From Streptomyces carpinensis (lineage in GTDB: Bacteria; Actinomycetota; Actinomycetes; Streptomycetales; Streptomycetaceae), in the NCBI RefSeq assembly GCF_002154505.1, contig NZ_MUBM01000072.1, positions 1 to 56,555 on the forward strand: a stretch of DNA of 56,555 nt. Reading direction: 5' to 3'. This document shows, piece after piece, positions 52,701 through 56,555 of this stretch (positions are counted from its first letter, which is position 1; every line of letters begins with the position of its first letter). Both the position numbers and the translations under genes were made by a program. The notes under the pieces are model-generated. The model saw only the letters and a program-made list of their open reading frames with translations, made no database searches and was not told where the DNA came from.

Positions 52701-53891
52701 GCTCGCGGTGATGACGTCGGGCCTGGGCGACTGGTGCGCGGCGGCCAGCAGCGCGCCGGCTATCCGGTCGATGGTGGGCTGCTGCGGGACGACGAGGCGG
52801 TAGTCGGCGCCGGGCGCGATGCCCAGCAGGTCGGTGTAGCCGCTGCCGGTCGCCTCAGGGCGCTGCCGGTCGTGCGCCATCGGGGCCATCACGCTGAAGT
52901 CCAGCATGGCCTCGCCCAGCGCGGGGTCCTGGTTCTCGGTGGACGCGGCGCCGTCCAGGCTGCCGTCGTCGCCGGCGACGTAGGTGGGGATCAGCGGCAT
53001 CGACGGCAGGTCGAGGTAGCGCCGGCCGTCCCTGACCACCGTGGTGGGGCCGTTCGACCGCACGTAGTCGTCGCCGCCGTCGGCCATCGACTGGTCGGTC
53101 AGGTCGCCGATGGAGACATTGGTGATGGTCTCACCGTCGCCCGGCTGCTGCCCGTAGTGGCCCAGCAGGGAGAACGCGCCGACGGCGTCGACGCCGCCGG
53201 CGTTGAGGAGCGCCTGGGCGGAGGTGTTCAGTCCGTAGTTCTCCGGTACTGAAGCGGGGTCGGTGCCCTGGGCCGGCTTGGCGGTGACCGTCTTGGCGGC
53301 CTTGGTCACCGCCGAAGGCAGCGGCCGGGCACCGCTGTTCATGGTGTTCACATAGCGGTCGGGTTCGGCGTAGGAGACCCCCGGGGTGCCCCGCAGGGCC
53401 CGCGCCACGGCTGCCGAGTCGCGCCGGCCGGTCTGCAGCACGTAGGTGCGGGACAGGTCGGCCGCGTCGTCTCCCAGGCGCGAGCGAGCCGCTGACGTCA
53501 GGTCGCCGGCGGCCGACGCCGACAGGCCGGGGAACAGCGGGCGCAGGGACTTGGCACCGACCGACCGCAGCTTGGCGTCGAGGTCGGGGCTGCTGGTCTG
53601 CGGGACACGGGCTGCCTGCCGGGTACCGGCCACCTGGTGGCCCGTCACCGATGTCGTCGGGTCCAGAGTGACCAGGACCTGGCCGGGGACGGCGCCCTGG
53701 TGCTGGGCCGGCGGTTTGGGGACCGCCCTGCCCGAGGAGGTGCCGTCGAGCGGCGTCCGGGCCGACGGCATCGCGGCGGGTTGCGGCGCGGCCTGGGCCG
53801 GTACGGCTAGGGCGACGGCGGAGGACACGACGGCCAGGGCGACAGACAGCCGGGCGAACCGGCTGCCTGGCGAATGGCGACGCGGGGGCAT
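49797..53891 (-). CDS. Very large secreted S8/S53-type serine peptidase, about 1364 aa
   Basis: A signal peptide (RFARLSVALAVVSSAVALAV, cleavage near AQAA) precedes a prodomain with inhibitor-like features (QVLVTLDPTT; GVSYAEPDRYV). The catalytic region (about 215-680) has the nucleophile Ser560 in LNGGTSASAPEVAA. The canonical HGTH motif of subtilisins is missing. Instead Glu327 and Asp331 in LGEAMLDFSVMAP have the E-x3-D spacing of sedolisins (S53). About 680 beta-rich residues follow. ATG 53891 has GGAAGGTG upstream. It is divergent from the TrmB/LuxR gene at 54067. It should be an extracellular protease, possibly of the Ser-Glu-Asp type. Confidence 0.85.
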   Translation of the reverse strand: MPPRRHSPGSRFARLSVALAVVSSAVALAVPAQAAPQPAAMPSARTPLDGTSSGRAVPKPPAQHQGAVPGQVLVTLDPTTSVTGHQVAGTRQAARVPQTSSPDLDAKLRSVGAKSLRPLFPGLSASAAGDLTSAARSRLGDDAADLSRTYVLQTGRRDSAAVARALRGTPGVSYAEPDRYVNTMNSGARPLPSAVTKAAKTVTAKPAQGTDPASVPENYGLNTSAQALLNAGGVDAVGAFSLLGHYGQQPGDGETITNVSIGDLTDQSMADGGDDYVRSNGPTTVVRDGRRYLDLPSMPLIPTYVAGDDGSLDGAASTENQDPALGEAMLDFSVMAPMAHDRQRPEATGSGYTDLLGIAPGADYRLVVPQQPTIDRIAGALLAAAHQSPRPDVITASLGFGTDAEGFPGRYLEDDPFIRSVVASIVQRDGIVVSISSNDGTRLYTPASVGPDGGSTPTDLAPGEKSATNIDDDAESTTPSKVPDSGAIAVGGTTLDDTLAQGADGAATTAETRISGFGTFSSGFGTRVDVSAPSDNVLAFSHPAGGSAQDVSVSLNGGTSASAPEVAAAAAVVLQAGRLGGHNLTPAQVRDVLKQTGRDVPTPPQIDRTLHVGPQIDVTAATERALDRPAGTPSLVRLSVAHRVTIGGLGSDFTETTDQDRIDLGDAASGGTGEGLVGPVTFAGDVMGLDGEHAQYTLTVGSTVFRSDGPAIRVTPHQLLAAAGLPDVSTTDRRVTVTYRVAVDGRTRATATRTLTVGPSDGRYAEATAPKAPAVVTEGHPVTVSYDLTGVENVSAPQLVVSGVGHWNPTLGPVFSAAWHQELTGTKGTVTVPADAFSGGGGIYGIGISTSGFGGIPTAVRYGEFAPVRVAGGTAADRPAAPTLTGKNRVEGHTAEVTRVAPGFDLHYDVRGVHQAAYAEVEFSAPGPTVYGSVNTFTNADGDQLDNDGVNTPSVVHRVLPATSGSLHLDALALGLAGSDSYGVRVFALDKDHHIVGQASPSSTLAVDDGLAPDGSTVLSFAAAGSDSVAALRTTSGGTELRRYSTATGDYGAVIASDAGNGSDYEVLGVAGDAHRALAVHQAAPGGDVRVETWNTATGTLVGSTTLKAGQYTFVAGRVDAVHDRGAVLLRGSDNSDLVLPVDLATGTSGDPIPADLPGVPKGTYTLLDFDTSSGAVYLAKGASAFLCLGGMVVPRVDLTTRAVTEAGSMPGCSYGFDSDNQGHLYDLSATAISTKIVPTAVLTGLDTATGDQDASITVRQGAPTSMAIDGKNKIAVVSYPTPPGQAYFGYQQPLVLDSNATSQLVIIDLASGTVLRTLSGFTVAAHGGSLVHGGQMNSIQLDPSTRTGWTYGAFDLQVQQFSY

Positions 53892-53921
53892 AGGGACACC
53901 TTCCGAGGGGGGCAACACGTC

Positions 53922-53964
53922 AGGGACGTCTGCCCGCTCGTCATCGGGGTGGGAGGACGTCCCT
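53922..53964. promoter_or_regulatory. Inverted repeat in the divergent peptidase/regulator region
   Basis: AGGGACGTC (53922-53930) and GACGTCCCT (53956-53964) are perfect inverted copies 25 bp apart, 31 bp upstream of the peptidase start codon. They could be paired half-sites for the adjacent regulator. Confidence 0.45.
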
Positions 53965-54030
53965 TTCAGGGGAAGATGCCAACTACATGCAAGACAGCAC
54001 AAGATTGCGACAGTGGCCGAAGTAAGCCAG

Positions 54031-54048
54031 GTGGCGACGTGTCGCCAC
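54031..54048. promoter_or_regulatory. Interrupted palindrome before the TrmB/LuxR gene
   Basis: GTGGCGAC-GT-GTCGCCAC is a perfect 8+2+8 palindrome, 18 bp before ATG 54067; candidate autoregulatory operator. Confidence 0.45.
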
Positions 54049-54066
54049 ACGAGGGCGGAAGAGGGA

Positions 54067-55080
54067 ATGGAACTTAACGTACTCGGACTTACCGCCGATA
54101 CAGAGCATGCCTACACCGCCCTCATAGGCCTGCCGCGCTGCACCGCGTCCGAACTCGGCGGGGTATGCGGGCTGTCGGCCTCCGCTGCCGGGCGGCTGCT
54201 GTCGCAATTGGTCAAGTACGGTCTCGCCACACGCGCCGCCGGCCGTCCGCCGCGCTTCACGGCGACCGCACCCGAAGTCGCCGTCACTGCGCTGATCCAG
54301 GAGCGGGAGCACCAGCTCGACGCGGCCCGCTCACTGGTGCAGCGGCTGGCGGAGACACACCGGGAGGCGAACCGGATCAGCCACCCGGACATCGCCGTGG
54401 AACTCCTCACCGACCGGGGGGACATCAGCGCCGCCGTGCACCGGCTGACTTCGAGGGCCCGCCGCGAGGTACGCGCCTTCGACCGCCCCCCGTACATCGA
54501 CCGCCCGGGCGCCAACCTGGAGACCCAGACGCAGCGGCAGCGTACCGGCGTCAGCCATCGGGTGATCTACAACCGTGCGGCGGTGGCCTGGCCCGGCCGG
54601 CTGCACAGTGACATCCTGCCGAGCGTGCGCGGCGGCGAACAGGCACGGGTCCGGGCCGATTTGCCGCTGAAACTGGTGATCAGCGACGATCAGACCGCGA
54701 TCATCCCGTTCAGCCTGGCGCCCGGCGGCCACTCGGCGGCGTATCTCATCCATCCCTCACCGATGCTCGTGTCCCTGGAGGCGCTCTTCGAAGCGGAGTG
54801 GGAGCGCGCCGTGCCGCTGCGGGCCACGGCGCCGCCGCGGGTCGCCGACACCGCGGTGGAGACGGTCCCGGCGAATCCGGGGCCGGCCGCACATGTGGAC
54901 ACCGAGCGTCGGGCCCTGCTGACCATGCTCAGCTCCGGCCTGACCGACGCGGCGATCGCCCGGACGCAGGGCTGGAGCCCGCGCACCACGCAGCGCCGCA
55001 TCCACGGCCTGATGACCGAGCTCGGGGCATCCACCCGGTTCCAGGCCGCCGTCATGGCGGCCCGCCGGGGGTGGCTGTGA
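54067..55080 (+). CDS. TrmB-type wHTH / LuxR C-terminal HTH regulator (second copy)
   Basis: A 337-residue regulator with the same order as 6080-7108. An N-terminal TrmB-like winged helix (LTADTEHAYTALIG, LSASAAGRLLSQLVKYG) is followed by a coiled linker, a central sensor domain (YNRAAVAWPG; RVRADLPLKLVISDDQTAII) and a LuxR HTH (LTMLSSGLTDAAIARTQGWS, then RTTQRRIHGLMTELG) ending VMAARRGWL. ATG 54067 follows GAAGAGGG. Divergent placement from the large peptidase gene suggests it controls that gene. Confidence 0.82.
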   Translation: MELNVLGLTADTEHAYTALIGLPRCTASELGGVCGLSASAAGRLLSQLVKYGLATRAAGRPPRFTATAPEVAVTALIQEREHQLDAARSLVQRLAETHREANRISHPDIAVELLTDRGDISAAVHRLTSRARREVRAFDRPPYIDRPGANLETQTQRQRTGVSHRVIYNRAAVAWPGRLHSDILPSVRGGEQARVRADLPLKLVISDDQTAIIPFSLAPGGHSAAYLIHPSPMLVSLEALFEAEWERAVPLRATAPPRVADTAVETVPANPGPAAHVDTERRALLTMLSSGLTDAAIARTQGWSPRTTQRRIHGLMTELGASTRFQAAVMAARRGWL

Positions 55081-55189
55081 CGTAGTGAGCAGACGGCGGC
55101 ACACACTCCGAACAGGCCGAACTCACACAACGCGGTGGGTGTCTTCTCCCCGTGTCTCCGGCTGAGAGGCCATGGGGTGAGGTCGAGGA

Positions 55190-55262
55190 CGCGTGCACTC
55201 CTGGCGGACCGAGCGTATGAATCGTTCTGCGTGCGGGTTGCAGTTGGGGCTGCGCCGCGGGA
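55190..55262 (-). mobile_element. Remnant of an rve-type (IS3/IS481-like) transposase gene
   Basis: On the minus strand the codons read SPNCNPHAERFIRSVRQECT, the signature near the catalytic Glu of DDE integrase-core transposases (compare PxxNAxAERFxRSxRxEC). Nothing of the rest of the gene, and no inverted repeats, can be seen. Confidence 0.6.
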
Positions 55263-55264
55263 TC

Positions 55265-55860
55265 TTCGTGACGGCCTGACGCGCTCCGCGGAGCTGGAAC
55301 TGCGCCACGGCAGCCGGACGGACGTGTTCTGCACCTACACCAACGCGGCCCAGCTCAGCCTCGACCTGGGCCGCGTAGAGGGCTGCATCGCTCTGCTCGA
55401 CTCCCTCCTGGCCGAACCGGACGTCGCCGCCGGAGATCTGGACGACCGGCTCGTCGCCCAGCTGCGTCTGACCCGCGCCCGCGCGCTGCACGCGGGCGAG
55501 GACCTCAAGGCCGCCACGGGGGAGTGCGCCGCCCTCGCGGCCGAGTCGGCCGGCTGGGACGACGACCCCGGGAGCCACGCCGTGATCGCCGGGGAGATCG
55601 CCGTACTCCTCGCCGAGTCCGGCGAGTTCGGCCGGGCCCGCGAGGCCGCGGACCAGGCCCTCGCCGCCCACGCCCGGGGCCCGCGCTACGAGCAGCTCCG
55701 CAGCTGCCTGCGCGAACTCGCCCGCCTCCAGACCCAGCGGCAGGGTTCCCAGGGCCTGGCCGACGCCTTGGCCTTACTCGCCGATGCGGGCAGGATCGCC
55801 GACGAGGCCCGCGCCGCGGAGTACGAGGCCCGCCGCCGCTCCCTGGACAGTGCCCTGGCA
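55265..55860 (+). pseudogene. Truncated TPR-type protein gene
   Basis: An open frame of about 198 codons reads as repeated helix pairs (DVFCTYTNAAQLSLDLGRVE; CIALLDSLLAEPDV; LVAQLRLTRARALHAGEDLK; AVLLAESGEFGRAREAADQA), typical of tetratricopeptide repeats in large Streptomyces signalling proteins. The 5' end abuts the transposase remnant and has no ribosome binding site. After DSALA the frame becomes incoherent. I read it as an internal fragment left by IS activity. Confidence 0.5.
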
Positions 55861-56306
55861 CCCGCGAGACGGACGCAGTCGGCCCACTCGCCGGGGTGGT
55901 CCTCGTCGGGACCCGGTTCGCCGAGCAGGTGATGTGGCGGGCGCCGTGCCGGGGCGACAGCCCGCGCCGGCACCGGGGCGCCGCCATCCCTGTCCACCCG
56001 GCGGCGTGGATGCGCTGAGCGATGTCATCGACACTCTCGGCGAAGCCTCTTCCGTGCCGCCCCCTTGTCTCGAAACCCTTGATCGACGGACGTGCTTGAG
56101 CCCGCCCGGGTGGTGTCCGGGTCTCTGCGGCGCTCGCGGGGTGAGCGCATCGATGGTGGCCACGGCCGCGACGGCGAGGTCGGCGGCGTGCGGCACGCCG
56201 GCTCGCCGGCTCGCCGGGGGAGCGTCCCCGGTGACGCGGCGTGCCGCCGGGCACGGTCCGGAGTGTGTCGCCCAAGGCCGGGCGGGGGTACTCGAGCGCA
56301 ATCGGG

Positions 56307-56534
56307 ATGGTCTGGCACTTCCTGCTGGTCGAGAACGAGCTCGGCCTCAAGGTCGGCCAGGGCATCGGGATCGGCCCCGAGGACGTCGCGGGGCTCAAAC
56401 CGCTGGACAACCAGACCCTCACCGACGAGGACCAGCAGCGTCTGGCCAACCTGGGCAAGAATCCGCCGCGGAACGTGGAGGGCCTGGTCATGACCCACTG
56501 CGTTCCGGACGAACGGCACGTCGTGAACCGCTGA
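56307..56534 (+). CDS. Short hypothetical protein or C-terminal fragment
   Basis: A 75-residue frame from ATG 56307 (VWHFLLVENELGLKVGQGIG, GPEDVAGLKPLDNQTLTDED, GLVMTHCVPDERHVVNR) has protein-like composition and a normal stop. No ribosome binding site is visible and I do not recognise the family. The preceding 55861-56306 holds no gene I can support. Confidence 0.35.
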   Translation: MVWHFLLVENELGLKVGQGIGIGPEDVAGLKPLDNQTLTDEDQQRLANLGKNPPRNVEGLVMTHCVPDERHVVNR

Positions 56535-56555
56535 CCGACCGCCCGACCGCCCGAC

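Noticed and set aside
50523..53252. 909-codon plus-strand frame opposite the large peptidase gene
   Set aside because: Low-complexity antisense shadow; the opposite strand has signal peptide, active-site motifs and a ribosome binding site.

Overview
This is a high-GC, densely coded stretch of an actinobacterial chromosome, most likely Streptomyces. The evidence is G/C third positions throughout, GTG/TTG starts with GGAGG-type ribosome binding sites, a CCA-less tRNA-Leu, TrmB/LuxR fusion regulators, a PP2C phosphatase, and secreted peptidases with Sec or Tat signals. Broken genes, an IS remnant and an inverted-repeat-bounded cassette suggest a plastic, accessory part of the chromosome such as an arm.

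Layout. 1-2300: the 3' end of an unidentified gene, tRNA-Leu(GAG) and a membrane PP2C phosphatase. 2308-7108: a secreted subtilisin and a TrmB/LuxR regulator. 7360-18908: a catabolic regulon. Leftward genes encode an acyl-CoA ligase and an Fe(II)/2-oxoglutarate oxygenase. Rightward genes encode a beta-keto acid cleavage enzyme (BKACE), a quinone oxidoreductase, a second oxygenase, an MFS transporter, a small hydrolase and acetoacetyl-CoA synthetase. An AraC-family gene sits between them and is flanked by two 40-bp near-identical operator/promoter modules, each pointing at one operon. 19082-27182: a conflict or stress island with TerD/BRCT, SLOG, RipA-like/SLATT membrane protein, a second membrane protein, TRYPCO2 and trypsin-like membrane peptidase genes, plus remnants of a helicase and an anti-sigma kinase. 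27456-34402: phospholipase C divergent from a carnitine/betaine operon (Rieske oxygenase, BKACE, L-carnitine dehydrogenase) with a TetR gene. A GNAT gene inside 28-bp inverted repeats has been inserted between the dehydrogenase and the TetR gene. 34858-40080: an SDR, a Na+/H+ antiporter and a PucR regulator fused in frame to a DUF504/2H RNA-end enzyme. 40080-45425: secreted BNR-repeat protein, an amidase pseudogene and a secreted S15 dipeptidyl-peptidase. 45634-49424: P450, MarR and a 14-TM efflux pump. 49797-55080: a second secreted peptidase with sedolisin-like Glu/Asp positions, divergent from a second TrmB/LuxR regulator. 55081-end: transposase and TPR-gene fragments.

How the genes work together. 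In the AraC regulon, BKACE should turn a beta-keto acid plus acetyl-CoA into acetoacetate and a new acyl-CoA, and the synthetase would recapture the acetoacetate; the growth substrate is not evident. In the second catabolic block, L-carnitine would go to dehydrocarnitine, then betainyl-CoA plus acetoacetate, then betaine and dimethylglycine. The two pathways could share the acetoacetyl-CoA synthetase. All functions come from reading motifs by eye; no database search was run.
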